Part shown: positions 26,326 through 34,790 of the stretch, in pieces | Layout of the letters: every line of letters begins with the position of its first letter | Position numbering within the stretch: the stretch's first letter is position 1 | DNA from: Pseudomonas viridiflava | GTDB lineage: Bacteria; Pseudomonadota; Gammaproteobacteria; Pseudomonadales; Pseudomonadaceae | NCBI RefSeq assembly: GCF_900580865.1 | Contig: NZ_UTBZ01000012.1 | Location: forward strand, 62,001 to 126,000 | Direction of reading: 5' to 3' | Length of the DNA: 64,000 nucleotides | Translations under genes and position numbers: made by a program | The notes under the pieces: generated by a model | What the model was told of the DNA's origin: nothing | Database searches by the model: none | Seen by the model: only the letters and a program-made list of their open reading frames with translations

Positions 26326-26715
26326 ACGGTATCCCCAAAAGACGTCCATTCAGGTTTCAACAGTTGAAATCCGAGTTGTTATGCAGACTTATTGTTTTTG
26401 TTCTAACGAGTGTCCTGAGGTAACAACATCGATATGCCGAACTGTCGTCAGTCAATAGACTAAGTTATTGGCTGGAATGGTGTCTGACGAGTTCTAACAA
26501 GATGGCACAGTGCCAACTTTTTAATAATTAAATAGAAGGGTGTTAGAAAAGGTCGTAGAGCGAGGGGTGAATAAAGTGTGTTGTATTTGTTACTGTTGGA
26601 GGGGTGGAGGCAGGGAATGTTTAATTCAGGGAGGAAGATCTAGCCAAACAGAGTGCTCTTGTTGTTTTTGTAATCGCACTTTTTCTGTTTGTTCTGTTCG
26701 TGGAGGTCTTGCGGG
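26326..26715. promoter_or_regulatory. AT-rich gap upstream of the priming transferase
   Basis: 390 bases without a gene. The heptamer TTCTAAC occurs at 26401 and 26492 and its inverse GTTAGAA at 26542; the same heptamer is seen at 28477 and, inverted, at 18944, all in gaps of this locus. A small palindrome TGGCACAGTGCCA lies near 26503. No clear core promoter by eye. Confidence 0.4.
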
Positions 26716-27348
26716 TTACGCGACGACTTCCTGAATCAGGCAATAACCGCGGTTTCTGACGGCACGAAACAGTCGCTCACCATTACTGGCGCTTTTGAAT
26801 TTGTCTTGCAGGCGACTCAGGCACATTTCCAGGCCGCGATATTGTTCCGGTTCTCGACCGATGCTGAGAATCAGCTCGTCACGACTGACAACACGCTCTT
26901 CATGGCTGAGCATTTTCCTGACCAATGCTGTTTCCAGGCCAGTCAGGCTGATTTCAACACCTTCTTTGACCAGTGCACCCTGATCAGGGTTGAGATGCCA
27001 GGTTTCATTGCCAGGCATATCACCTTCAATGGCGGGCGGCATATTGCGGGTTTCCGCGCTTATCGCCGGGACATTCTGGAAGGGATTGGCCGATTGCGCT
27101 GCGCGCCATTCGGACTCAAGTGTGGCCAATATCCGCTGAGTATCGTGTTCAATACTGCGCGCAACATTTTTTCGACTGATGTTTGGATATGTGAACTCCA
27201 TCACCATTGGAGCGGAAGAGGGCGAATCCACCCCTTCAAACGAATTGAAACGTTCACTGGACAGCATGCTCTCCAGTTCACGTTGCGACGTTGTACTGTG
27301 AGTCACGACAACAAAATATTTCCTTGGGAGGGTTGTACTAGTTTCCAT
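26716..27348 (-). CDS. Winged-helix (OmpR-type) transcriptional regulator without receiver
   Basis: 210 residues. The last 95 form a Trans_reg_C-type DNA-binding domain: LTGLETALVRKMLSHEERVVSRDELILSIG (recognition-helix area) and the wing LFRAVRNRGYCLIQEV. The N-terminal 110 residues show no receiver, kinase or membrane segment and look like a poorly structured or novel input domain. With a second such regulator just upstream on the same strand and the polysaccharide genes downstream, control of the locus is the natural inference. Target sites unknown. Confidence 0.8.
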   Translation of the reverse strand: METSTTLPRKYFVVVTHSTTSQRELESMLSSERFNSFEGVDSPSSAPMVMEFTYPNISRKNVARSIEHDTQRILATLESEWRAAQSANPFQNVPAISAETRNMPPAIEGDMPGNETWHLNPDQGALVKEGVEISLTGLETALVRKMLSHEERVVSRDELILSIGREPEQYRGLEMCLSRLQDKFKSASNGERLFRAVRNRGYCLIQEVVA

Positions 27349-27627
27349 GTCTCTCTCCTAAATACACACCAAAATTGGCTAAAAGAAAAATCGGCAGGCG
27401 AGCAATGACTTCCTCGGAAGTAATCGATAGGCAGGGTCTGGGCCCAAGATTGGCCCTCGATAAATTCCACTCGATCTGCTGCTATGTTATGGAGTTTTAT
27501 TGTTATGGGTCGTGTTGTCGCGCTCATTCAATTGCTTGATTTCAAACAGGCGTGAAGCAGAACGGAAGCTATATGGTTGCATCAGACGATCCTTCGTACG
27601 TATGCAAAAGGGAAGGCTGCCCGAGAG

Positions 27628-28395
27628 TCAGGCAGTCGATATCAGACCCCGCAGCAGGCGATAGCCATAGCCGCGAATGCTCTGAATCGCGTTTGTACCA
27701 TACATGTCCTTGATTTTTCCACGCAAGCGACTGATTGATTTTTCCAGTGCCCGGGGGTCGTAGAAATTGGTGTTGAGGCCCATGATGCTGGCGATTTCAT
27801 CATGGCTCAGAATGTGATTGCTGGTTTGCGCGAAGGCTTCGAGGATCTTCATTTCGGCAAACGAGATGTCAAGTTTCTTGCTGGTGCCTGTCAGGCAAAT
27901 ACGGGTCGGATCAAGCGTCAGATCGATATCGCGTTGCCATTCTTCGCTGTTGAAGAACTCGCCCAGCAACTCGGCGCTATCGTCGGAAAGAGTATTGAGC
28001 TTGATACAAACATCCGCACCAGCCAGATAATATTTGATCTTGTTGAAGGCGCCGCGACCGGTGATGACTGCGCAAATGATCGGCTTCAAGTTGTCGCTGC
28101 GCAGGTTCTCGACCAGCGCAAGATTGTCTTCGAGGGCCTGTGGGCTGTCGATAACCAGGAAGATCGCTCGATACGAACCAGACTGTTCATTCAACTGATA
28201 TGAACTAGTGTACGCATCGGCTTCGAGCGCCATATCAGTGCGTAAATGCTGGGCGACTAGCGCTTTGAAATGTTCAGCCACGCCACGGGTACGACCCAGA
28301 GTAAGAACACCAGGTTCGTCGTTTGTCGGGCGCGGACTTCTAGTCGCTAAGTTCCCTGAGAGCATCATGCATTGACTCGAATTAAGTGCTGACAT
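27628..28395 (-). CDS. Winged-helix regulator with degenerate receiver-like domain
   Basis: 255 residues from ATG 28395; a TTG at 28434 would add 13. Neither start has a clear ribosome site. Residues 80-150 (YRAIFLVIDSPQALEDNL, KPIICAVITGRG, YYLAGADVCIKLNTLSDD) keep the beta-alpha pattern of a receiver, with Lys in CIKLN, but no acidic pocket or phospho-Asp is evident, so it would be phosphorylation-independent. The C-terminal domain is OmpR-type: FAEMKILEAFAQTSNHILSHDEIASIMG and wing IQSIRGYGYRLLRG. A 279-base gap with no clear gene separates it from the next regulator. Confidence 0.8.
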   Translation of the reverse strand: MSALNSSQCMMLSGNLATRSPRPTNDEPGVLTLGRTRGVAEHFKALVAQHLRTDMALEADAYTSSYQLNEQSGSYRAIFLVIDSPQALEDNLALVENLRSDNLKPIICAVITGRGAFNKIKYYLAGADVCIKLNTLSDDSAELLGEFFNSEEWQRDIDLTLDPTRICLTGTSKKLDISFAEMKILEAFAQTSNHILSHDEIASIMGLNTNFYDPRALEKSISRLRGKIKDMYGTNAIQSIRGYGYRLLRGLISTA

Positions 28396-28873
28396 CGGGA
28401 TGTTAAAGCACCGGTTCTCATCTGTGACTGACAATTGGTAACATTTGCGCGGATTTTAGACGTATCTCGCGAGTTTTCTAACAATAATTAAGCTTTTCAA
28501 GCTTTTAGTTGATTTTCTCGGAGGGGTGAACTACTGCTTAGATGGTGGCGATATGCAATGGTGCCACTATTTTGAGCTTAATGCGATGGCTTTGTCTATG
28601 TCCATCTGCCACTGTCTGGCCATCTCTGCATAGTGTGATATTGATCACACTTTATTGTCCGAGCAACTTTTTTCTGCAGAAAGGCCTAAATATTTTCCGC
28701 GTAGTTCGTGGGCCGACGATTACTAACATGGCTTGAGTGTGTCTTTTAATAAGACGTAATCTTTATGGCTGATGAACTTTTTCGTTTATGTATGTCAATG
28801 GTCTCACTGCAGATACTCAACCCCTGAGTGTTATTACCCGGTCGCTCATCAAGAGCGCTCTGACGGAGGATTA
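28396..28873. promoter_or_regulatory. Divergent region with a perfect CRP/Vfr-type palindrome
   Basis: 478 bases without a convincing gene. GTGTGATATTGATCACAC at 28633-28650 fits the CRP/Vfr consensus TGTGA-N6-TCACA exactly and is an 18-base inverted repeat apart from its middle. It is about 220 bases before uppP and 240 before the divergent regulator gene, so either could be the target. TTCTAAC also occurs at 28477. Confidence 0.7.
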
Positions 28874-29707
28874 ATGGATTTCTGGACCCTTTTCCAGGTG
28901 TTGATATTAGGTGCGGTAGAAGGCCTGACCGAGTTCTTGCCGATCTCGAGTACCGGCCACCAGATCATCGTCGCCGACCTGCTGGAATTCGGCGGCGAAC
29001 GCGCCATGGCCTTCAACATCATTATTCAACTGGGTGCCATTCTTGCCGTCGTCTGGGAGTTTCGACCGAAGATCTTCGAAATCGTCAAAGGCCTGCCCAC
29101 CGAACGTAATGCCCAACGCTTCACCCTCAACTTGCTGATCGCCTTTCTACCCGCCGTGGTCTTGGGCGTATTGTTCGCCGATGCGATCCACGAATACCTG
29201 TTTAATCCGATCACCGTCGCCGTGGCACTGGTCGTCGGCGGCATCATCATGCTGTGGGCCGAACAGCGCAACCACGTGATCAGCGTCGAACACGTCGACG
29301 ACATGCGCTGGTCCCACGCACTGAAAGTCGGATTCGTACAATGCCTGGCGATGATTCCCGGCACCTCACGCTCCGGCTCGACCATCATCGGCGGCCTGCT
29401 CTTCGGCCTGTCGCGCAAAGCCGCCACCGAGTTCTCGTTCTTCCTCGCCATGCCCACCATGGTCGGCGCTGCCGTCTACTCCGGCTACAAATACCGCGAC
29501 CTGTTCCAGCCCAACGACCTGCCAGTCTTCGCCCTCGGCTTCGTCACCGCATTCATCTTCGCGATGATCGCCGTACGCGGTCTGCTCAAGTTTATTGCCA
29601 ACCACAGCTACGCCGCGTTCGCCTGGTATCGGATCGCGTTTGGTTTGTTGATTCTGGCAACGTGGTTGTTTGGCTGGGTCAACTGGACCGCAGCAGCGGC
29701 CGCCTGA
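28874..29707 (+). CDS. uppP: Undecaprenyl-diphosphatase
   Basis: 277 residues, polytopic. BacA/UppP motifs: [14 protein letters not shown] at residues 16-29 (with catalytic Glu, Ser and His) and PGTSRSGST near 161-169. ATG 28874 has GGAGGA at 28865-28870; an open frame to 28772 is an upstream extension without homology. It recycles undecaprenyl pyrophosphate at the periplasmic face, regenerating the carrier used by peptidoglycan and by the exopolysaccharide genes next door. The genome probably has other UppP-type enzymes; this copy's placement fits a polymer-linked supply. Confidence 0.94.
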   Translation: MDFWTLFQVLILGAVEGLTEFLPISSTGHQIIVADLLEFGGERAMAFNIIIQLGAILAVVWEFRPKIFEIVKGLPTERNAQRFTLNLLIAFLPAVVLGVLFADAIHEYLFNPITVAVALVVGGIIMLWAEQRNHVISVEHVDDMRWSHALKVGFVQCLAMIPGTSRSGSTIIGGLLFGLSRKAATEFSFFLAMPTMVGAAVYSGYKYRDLFQPNDLPVFALGFVTAFIFAMIAVRGLLKFIANHSYAAFAWYRIAFGLLILATWLFGWVNWTAAAAA

Positions 29708-30079
29708 TCACTGAGCGCTGATCAACGCCGCAACGGCGAGATCGTTTAGCGCCGAATCCGACGACTCCTGGCGATAGCGCTGCAAGGCCGACGTGAAATA
29801 CGCGGCCTGCAGCATGCCGTCGCTGGCGAGATAGAGTCGCGCGTCTTCTTGTTCTTCAGCAGAGTAAACATGCTTGTGACTGTCGGTCGTTTCCTGGCTA
29901 GACGAGATAGGTGCAAGGATTAAAGAGACCAAAGTGAAGCCGGAAAACTGCGTGACCTCCCACGGCGTATCAGTACGGCCCATGCAAAAGCCATCGCAGT
30001 GCGCATAAACGTCGGAAGTGAAGCTGAACAAGGCGAGGAGGGTGAAACGCTTGAAAGCAGAAAAAGTAAACGCGGGCAT
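29708..30079 (-). CDS. Small secreted DUF2388-like protein
   Basis: 123 residues from ATG 30079 (MPAFTFSAFKRFTLLALF), giving a signal peptide ending near VYA|HC; a GTG at 30142 and an ATG at 30127 are alternative starts. The C-terminal half, EEQEDARLYLASDGMLQAAYFTSALQRYRQE, matches the conserved end of pseudomonad DUF2388 proteins (typically ARDDA..FVASDGAIRGA.LEAAL..LR). The mature start HCDGFCMGRTDTPWE has two Cys. Function unknown; probably periplasmic. Twelve bases after the dusA stop, so perhaps cotranscribed with it. Confidence 0.65.
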   Translation of the reverse strand: MPAFTFSAFKRFTLLALFSFTSDVYAHCDGFCMGRTDTPWEVTQFSGFTLVSLILAPISSSQETTDSHKHVYSAEEQEDARLYLASDGMLQAAYFTSALQRYRQESSDSALNDLAVAALISAQ

Positions 30080-30154
30080 AAACAAAAGACATCCTGTCAG
30101 TACAACAAAACACCGGGCAACGCTCATGCGTCGCCCGCACACTCAAACCATCAA

Positions 30155-31141
30155 TCAACGACCTTCAAGCAACTCAGCCGCCTGATCCAGCAACGCCAGC
30201 GGATCCTTGGCCTTGTGAATATCCACCGACAACAACTGACGGAATTTCCGCGCCCCCGGGAACCCCGTGCCCAAGCCCAGCACATGCCGCGTGATGTGAT
30301 GCATCGCCCCACCGGCGAGCAAATGCTCGGCTATATAAGGACGCAACTGCGCCAACGCCTCAGCCCGACTGATCACCGGCGCCGAACTGCCGAACAACTG
30401 CTGATCCACCTCCGCCAGCAAATACGGATTGTGATAAGCCTCACGCCCCAACATCACACCGTCGAACGTCTGCAAATGCTCATGGCAAGCCTCCATCGTC
30501 TTGATCCCGCCATTCAGCACAATCTCCAACTCCGGAAAATCCGCCTTCAGCTGCGCCGCCACGTCATAACGCAACGGCGGAATGTCACGATTCTCCTTCG
30601 GCGACAACCCCTCCAGAATCGCAATCCGCGCATGCACGGTAAAACTCGTGCACCCGGCATCGCGGACGGTGCCGACGAAATCGCACAGCTCCGCGTAACT
30701 GTCCCGACCGTTGATGCCGATGCGATGTTTCACCGTCACTGGAATCGACACCGCGTCTTGCATTGCCTTCACACAATCCGCCACCAGTTGCGGATGACCC
30801 ATCAGGCAGGCGCCGATCATGTTGTTCTGCACACGATCGCTTGGGCAGCCGACGTTCAGGTTCACCTCGTCGTAGCCGTGCTCCTGAGCCATGCGGGCGC
30901 AGGCGGCCAAATCCAACGGAACGCTACCACCCAACTGCAAGGCGAGAGGGTGCTCGGCTTCGTTGTGACGGAGGAAACGTTCGTGATCGCCGTTGAGGAG
31001 AGCGCCGGTGGTGACCATTTCGGTGTAGAGCAGGGCGTTCTTCGACAGGAGGCGTAGGAAGAAACGGCAATGGCGGTCGGTCCAATCCATCATCGGGGCG
31101 ACGGAGAAGCGGCGGGAGAGTGGGGCGGGTTGTAGAGGCAT
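30155..31141 (-). CDS. dusA: tRNA-dihydrouridine synthase A
   Basis: 328 residues. FMN enzyme that reduces uridines 20/20a of tRNA. Marks: SRRFSVAPMMDWTDRHCRFFLR at the N-terminus, LQLGGSVP, the catalytic Cys in NVGCPS near residue 98, VKHRIGIN, and FTVHARIAILEGLSPKENR typical of DusA. The 5' end (31100-31141) is the segment used as an attachment site by dusA-associated integrative elements in Proteobacteria, and an AT-rich accessory island starts just upstream of it here. Confidence 0.96.
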   Translation of the reverse strand: MPLQPAPLSRRFSVAPMMDWTDRHCRFFLRLLSKNALLYTEMVTTGALLNGDHERFLRHNEAEHPLALQLGGSVPLDLAACARMAQEHGYDEVNLNVGCPSDRVQNNMIGACLMGHPQLVADCVKAMQDAVSIPVTVKHRIGINGRDSYAELCDFVGTVRDAGCTSFTVHARIAILEGLSPKENRDIPPLRYDVAAQLKADFPELEIVLNGGIKTMEACHEHLQTFDGVMLGREAYHNPYLLAEVDQQLFGSSAPVISRAEALAQLRPYIAEHLLAGGAMHHITRHVLGLGTGFPGARKFRQLLSVDIHKAKDPLALLDQAAELLEGR

Positions 31142-31265
31142 TGGAGGAATCTGGATCAGAGGGGCGAGGGTGGGAGAGTTTATCAGGATTGAGATAGGAC
31201 GGAGGCTTACGCGTAGTTACTACGTGCTCTTGCTTGCTGATGAGGCGAGAAAAATTGACTGAGTA

Positions 31266-31609
31266 TTGTGGTCTGGCCCCTATTTTCAGCCCCTATTTGC
31301 ACTGAACTATCTTCTTGATGAGCGAAAACCCGCCAAGGCTATGAGTGCGTTGCACACTCAATTGGGTGTGAGAGTGGATTGGTTGTTAATCGGTGAGGGT
31401 TCTATTTTTCGGGGTATGTCGACCGATGGAGCTGATCAGGTGACCGATAATATGTAAAAGAAGACCTTGGTTGAGCTGATCGCTCTCTGAGTGATGTCGG
31501 TAAGCGGGAGACACAAAGCGCTGCTGAGGAAAAGAAATGCCTAGTGGATTTCGAGGAGCGCTTCAAGGATTTGGCCGAGGCCCTTGCCGATTCTAAAAGG
31601 CCAGCATAA
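31266..31609 (+). pseudogene. Decayed XRE-type (phage repressor-like) regulator
   Basis: Frame 31266-31457 reads LNYLLDERKPAKAMSALHTQLGVRVDWLLIGEGSIF, the last helices of an XRE/phage-repressor HTH domain (the DWLL.GEG signature), but the first helices are missing. After its stop, another frame continues with LSDVGKRETQSAAEEKK and FEERFKDLAEALADSKRPA up to TAA 31609, which looks like the original coiled tail. So the gene has lost its 5' part and gained a stop and a frame change. It points to a former phage or integrative element beside dusA. 31610-31921 shows no gene. Confidence 0.6.
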
Positions 31610-31921
31610 TCTGTACTCATTAAGAACGGATCAGTCAGAACGGACCCCGACGATCCACTCGCCGCAACGGGATTACGGTACGTCGAGCAGCCGATAGGCG
31701 AAACCTCAACCGGCATAGGGAAGTGACTCATGCTTAAAGCAATTATCAACACTCCCGATGCGTTTTTCGCCACAACTGCGAATTCTTGTCCTGGAAATTA
31801 TGCTGTTGAGGCTTTTATGCCCCAGCGATTGGCGGATATTACCTTCATTTTTTTTGCTGGCGCTAATAGTTCTCGATAACCAAAATTAGCGACTCATTAT
31901 TAATTGCATGTGGGGTGGATT

Positions 31922-32995
31922 ATGGCAGATGGACGAGAGGAAGCGGGCGAAGTCTTTGATGCTGTATTGGAAAATGAAATAGTTAATGTGATTGTCCACA
32001 GCCTAAACAAGGTTGAAGGTGGCTTTCTGGTTGATGATCGTAAAGAAGTATTGGAAGTTGGAGTGACTGTCCAGCGGCTGATTGATCAGATGGCGAGAAT
32101 TTATGCGGCTAAAACTGGGAAGTCTCATGGTCGCTTTGAGGCCGATGTCGATAACTATCCAATATCTAAGTTTCTGGACGCGTATTACATAACTCACACG
32201 AGCGACTTCGTAGCTACCTCGTTGCAAATGATCGAGAGTTTGAAAAAAACTGCACAAGGAACGGCCTCGACTGGTGGGCACGTCTTTTTTGCACATTTCA
32301 AAAGAGTTTCTGATCAGACTCATTATTTCATCGTAGCTATTCTGAATGACGAACTGGGTGCCGCTCTTAATAATTCTAAAGAAGTAGTTGATGCGCTTCA
32401 TCTCGACATTAAAGGCTTTCGATTGGCTGGGCGAGTCAACCTGAGTAGTTGGGCTAGTGGTGGCGATAAGTACCTTAGCTTTATCAAGGGGCGTGGCCAA
32501 GACAAGGTTTCCGAATTCTTTAAACTTTTTCTTGGCTGCAATAACTCTGTAGCAGCCGTCGCTGAAACGCAAAAGCTCAATTCTGCTTTAGATAAGTTCG
32601 CTCAATCTAAAGAGATGACAGAAGAGCAAAGAGAGGTGTTTCTCAAAAACGCATATACGGTGTGCAAGCGATATGCAGATAAGGATATGCCATTTGAGCT
32701 CGAGGCATTTGCAAACGAGCTTTGGCCGGATAGTCCGGAGGAGCTCAGTCAGTCATTTGAACAGTCAGGTCTTGATATTTCTGACGGCTTTATTCCAGAT
32801 AAACGATCTTTGCGTAGCTTGGTTAAGTTCAGCGGCGGTAATAAAAACTGGCGTATAACCTTTGATCGCGCGGCCTTGAGTAATGGTGATTTAGAGTTTA
32901 ATATCGACTCTGAAACTCTGGTGCTTAAGAAATTGCCCGTGGAATTATTAGCTCGGTTAAGAGTGGAAGTCAGCCAAGATGGCGAAGAGGATTAA
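31922..32995 (+). CDS. NdpA/YejK-family (nucleoid-associated) protein
   Basis: 357 residues from ATG 31922, GGGGTGG upstream. The middle matches YejK/NdpA closely in order: LDIKGFRLAGRVNLSSW, GDKYLSFIKGRGQDKVSEFFKLFLGC (E. coli YejK has a similar YLSFIKGR...FLGC block), then ...ETQKLNSALDKFA, and a C-terminal ITFDRAALSNGDLEFNIDSETLVLKKLP. AT-rich, with codon use unlike flanking core genes. It overlaps the next gene by 17 bases, so the products probably act together. Chromosomal YejK binds nucleoid DNA; in this mobile setting the protein may sense or bind DNA, an inference. Confidence 0.82.
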   Translation: MADGREEAGEVFDAVLENEIVNVIVHSLNKVEGGFLVDDRKEVLEVGVTVQRLIDQMARIYAAKTGKSHGRFEADVDNYPISKFLDAYYITHTSDFVATSLQMIESLKKTAQGTASTGGHVFFAHFKRVSDQTHYFIVAILNDELGAALNNSKEVVDALHLDIKGFRLAGRVNLSSWASGGDKYLSFIKGRGQDKVSEFFKLFLGCNNSVAAVAETQKLNSALDKFAQSKEMTEEQREVFLKNAYTVCKRYADKDMPFELEAFANELWPDSPEELSQSFEQSGLDISDGFIPDKRSLRSLVKFSGGNKNWRITFDRAALSNGDLEFNIDSETLVLKKLPVELLARLRVEVSQDGEED

Positions 32996-34163
32996 ATTTG
33001 TAGATTTACTGCCTATATACAGGGCTATGGAGGTAAGGCCTAATGGCGAGTATCGTCTGCAAATCACAAATGAAATTTTATTAAACTCCTTAGCGCTCGC
33101 TCTACATGACTCAAATATTGATGAGTCTGGAGTAAGTGTGCGTCAAGGGGACTATCAAAATATGAAGCTGGACGATATTTTTCAGCTTGACGTCGCTCAG
33201 CCAAGAATTGGGTTGGGAATACTTTCGCGAGATTTCTCTACATATATTAGCTCGACAATCGGTGCGCGTATTAAAGAGCGTGATAACTACTATCTAGTTG
33301 AAAGTGGTTTTTTTTCGGCTGATCAGAATGTGCCTGTAGTAGTCAATAAATATCGCCAGGTATTGCGCCTTATTAATTTGTTAGGTGAGTCGGCGCACTA
33401 TCTAGATGTCACTAGGGAAGAAATGATTTTTTACAAGGATGGGCGTTTTGTAGTTCCTGTCGTTTATGGGATGAAAGAGATTGAGGCTCTTGACTTTGCA
33501 GTGTTCGAAAAATTAGAAAAGTTTGTTTTGGATCCTTACCATAAGGATCAAAAGATTAAAATGCTTAGTGAAAATATAATAGAGATGTTGAATTTTATTC
33601 CGGTCAAGGAAAGATTCTCTTTTTTGGTTGAAAATTTGGACGATTTGTTCGGTCGCTTACGTGCAGGGTATAATCTTTTTGCTTCAGATTATACTTACGA
33701 GAAGGCAGTGACTGAAGTGCATGCGTTTAAGGTTGATGTTGTTACAAGAATACATAAAGCGATTACTGATATTCAAGCACAAGTATTAGGTATACCAATT
33801 GCCACGTTTATTGCCTTAAGTCAGCTTAAAAAAACAAGCTCACTTAATGCTCAATTTGCAGCAAATACTGCTATTTTTGCCGGGGTGGCGGTTTTTTGTT
33901 TTCTCTTGATTGGTTTCTTGATGAATCAACGCTCCACTTTGAAGACTATTGAGGGTGAGGTTGCGCGGCAGAGTAAGGTTTTCGAAAAGAGGTTCGAAGA
34001 AAAAAAAGTAGAATATTTGGCAGAGTTTAAAAGCATTGAAGATCGTTTGTGGTGGCAGTATGTTGCTGTTAATGCAGTTTTTGCGCTCGATGCAATAATG
34101 CTTGTTTGGTCCCTTGTTTATTATGTTGTTCATACACGACCTATATACGATTTTCTTTTTTGA
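32979..34163 (+). CDS. Unknown protein with C-terminal membrane anchor, partner of the NdpA-like protein
   Basis: 394 residues, overlapping the upstream gene by 17 bases. I do not recognise the family. Residues 1-260 look soluble. A hydrophobic stretch lies at about 268-283, a clear membrane helix at about 294-316 (AGVAVFCFLLIGFL), a charged coiled segment at 318-356 (SKVFEKRFEEKKVEYLAEFKS), and a second helix at about 360-384. This gives a cytoplasmic body tethered by a helical hairpin, like membrane effectors of abortive-infection modules. No enzyme motif is seen. Strongly AT-rich, with ATA and AAA codons uncommon in the neighbours. A terminator follows at 34315. Confidence 0.75.
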   Translation: MAKRIKFVDLLPIYRAMEVRPNGEYRLQITNEILLNSLALALHDSNIDESGVSVRQGDYQNMKLDDIFQLDVAQPRIGLGILSRDFSTYISSTIGARIKERDNYYLVESGFFSADQNVPVVVNKYRQVLRLINLLGESAHYLDVTREEMIFYKDGRFVVPVVYGMKEIEALDFAVFEKLEKFVLDPYHKDQKIKMLSENIIEMLNFIPVKERFSFLVENLDDLFGRLRAGYNLFASDYTYEKAVTEVHAFKVDVVTRIHKAITDIQAQVLGIPIATFIALSQLKKTSSLNAQFAANTAIFAGVAVFCFLLIGFLMNQRSTLKTIEGEVARQSKVFEKRFEEKKVEYLAEFKSIEDRLWWQYVAVNAVFALDAIMLVWSLVYYVVHTRPIYDFLF

Positions 34164-34314
34164 TTTTGGCTTATTTTGTTGAAGGGGGATGCGCGTTAAT
34201 CAAGTGGTTTCAGTTCTCTATCTGTTGTTTTCTCTGCTATATTCTCTGTTGTGTAATGTCATTTTTATTTGCGGTTGATTTTGATTAATTATTATTCTTT
34301 TTTATTCCAGTTAA

Positions 34315-34349
34315 ACGAAAAAAACCGACTGTATTTCGGGTTTTTTCGT
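34315..34349 (+). terminator. Terminator of the NdpA-membrane gene pair
   Basis: ACGAAAAAAACCG (34315-34327) pairs with CGGGTTTTTTCGT (34337-34349) with one mismatch; the T run lies in the right arm. Confidence 0.7.
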
Positions 34350-34564
34350 AGAAAGAAATCTAACAGTAAGTATTGTTTTTCATGGAAAAAGCATAGAAAA
34401 GGGATTATGGAAAAGGGACGGATCTAGTTGCCCTGCCCGGAACGAAAAAAAGGTTTATATATAGGTAAGGTGGAGGTAATAAGTTCGTCCTCTTTGTCCG
34501 TTAGGGGGAGCTGATTTTTGAAAAATAGGAAGATCAGATAGAGGGGGCAGGTTTGTTGTTTGAT

Positions 34565-34606
34565 GTTGGAGTTGGAGTTGGAGTTGGAGTTGGAGTTGGA
34601 GTTGGA
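34565..34606. repeat. Hexanucleotide array (GTTGGA)7
   Basis: Seven perfect copies of GTTGGA. A leader GGGGGCAGGTTTG lies about 20 bases before it, similar to GGGGACGGATTTG before the second array at 35837. No gene contains it. Confidence 0.95.
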
Positions 34607-34790
34607 GTTTGGAGAATAAATATATTTCCTTTTCTGTTCCCTTTTTGCTTGGGGTTCAGCCTGGTCTTTTGAATATGTACTATTCATGAAGCTACTTGCA
34701 TGATGACGTGAATTTTTGAGTGCATCCGTTATCTCGGAGATGTGGAAGCGCTTAATATATGTGAGTTAATATTGTTTGTGCGAGGGTTTG

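Larger units (their letters stand above)
34164..34790. other. AT-rich gap in the island
   Basis: 627 bases between the membrane-protein gene and the DUF2971 gene. It contains a terminator (34315-34349), AAAAGGGACGGATCT at 34408, GAGGGGGCAGGTTTG at 34541 and a hexamer array (34565-34606). No gene is supported; the minus-strand frame across the array would encode a (Ser-Asn) run and is an artefact of the repeat. Confidence 0.6.

Noticed and set aside
27303..27527. Minus-strand frame of 74 codons overlapping the start of the winged-helix gene
   Set aside because: No ribosome site, no recognisable pattern, and it overlaps the 5' end of a well-supported gene.
31402..31773. Minus-strand frame of 123 codons opposite the decayed regulator
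   Set aside because: Ser/Arg-rich shadow without a start signal; the plus strand has recognisable HTH remnants.
34424..34687. Minus-strand frame encoding a Ser-Asn repeat
   Set aside because: Created by the GTTGGA array; Asn/Ser run with no start signal or homology.
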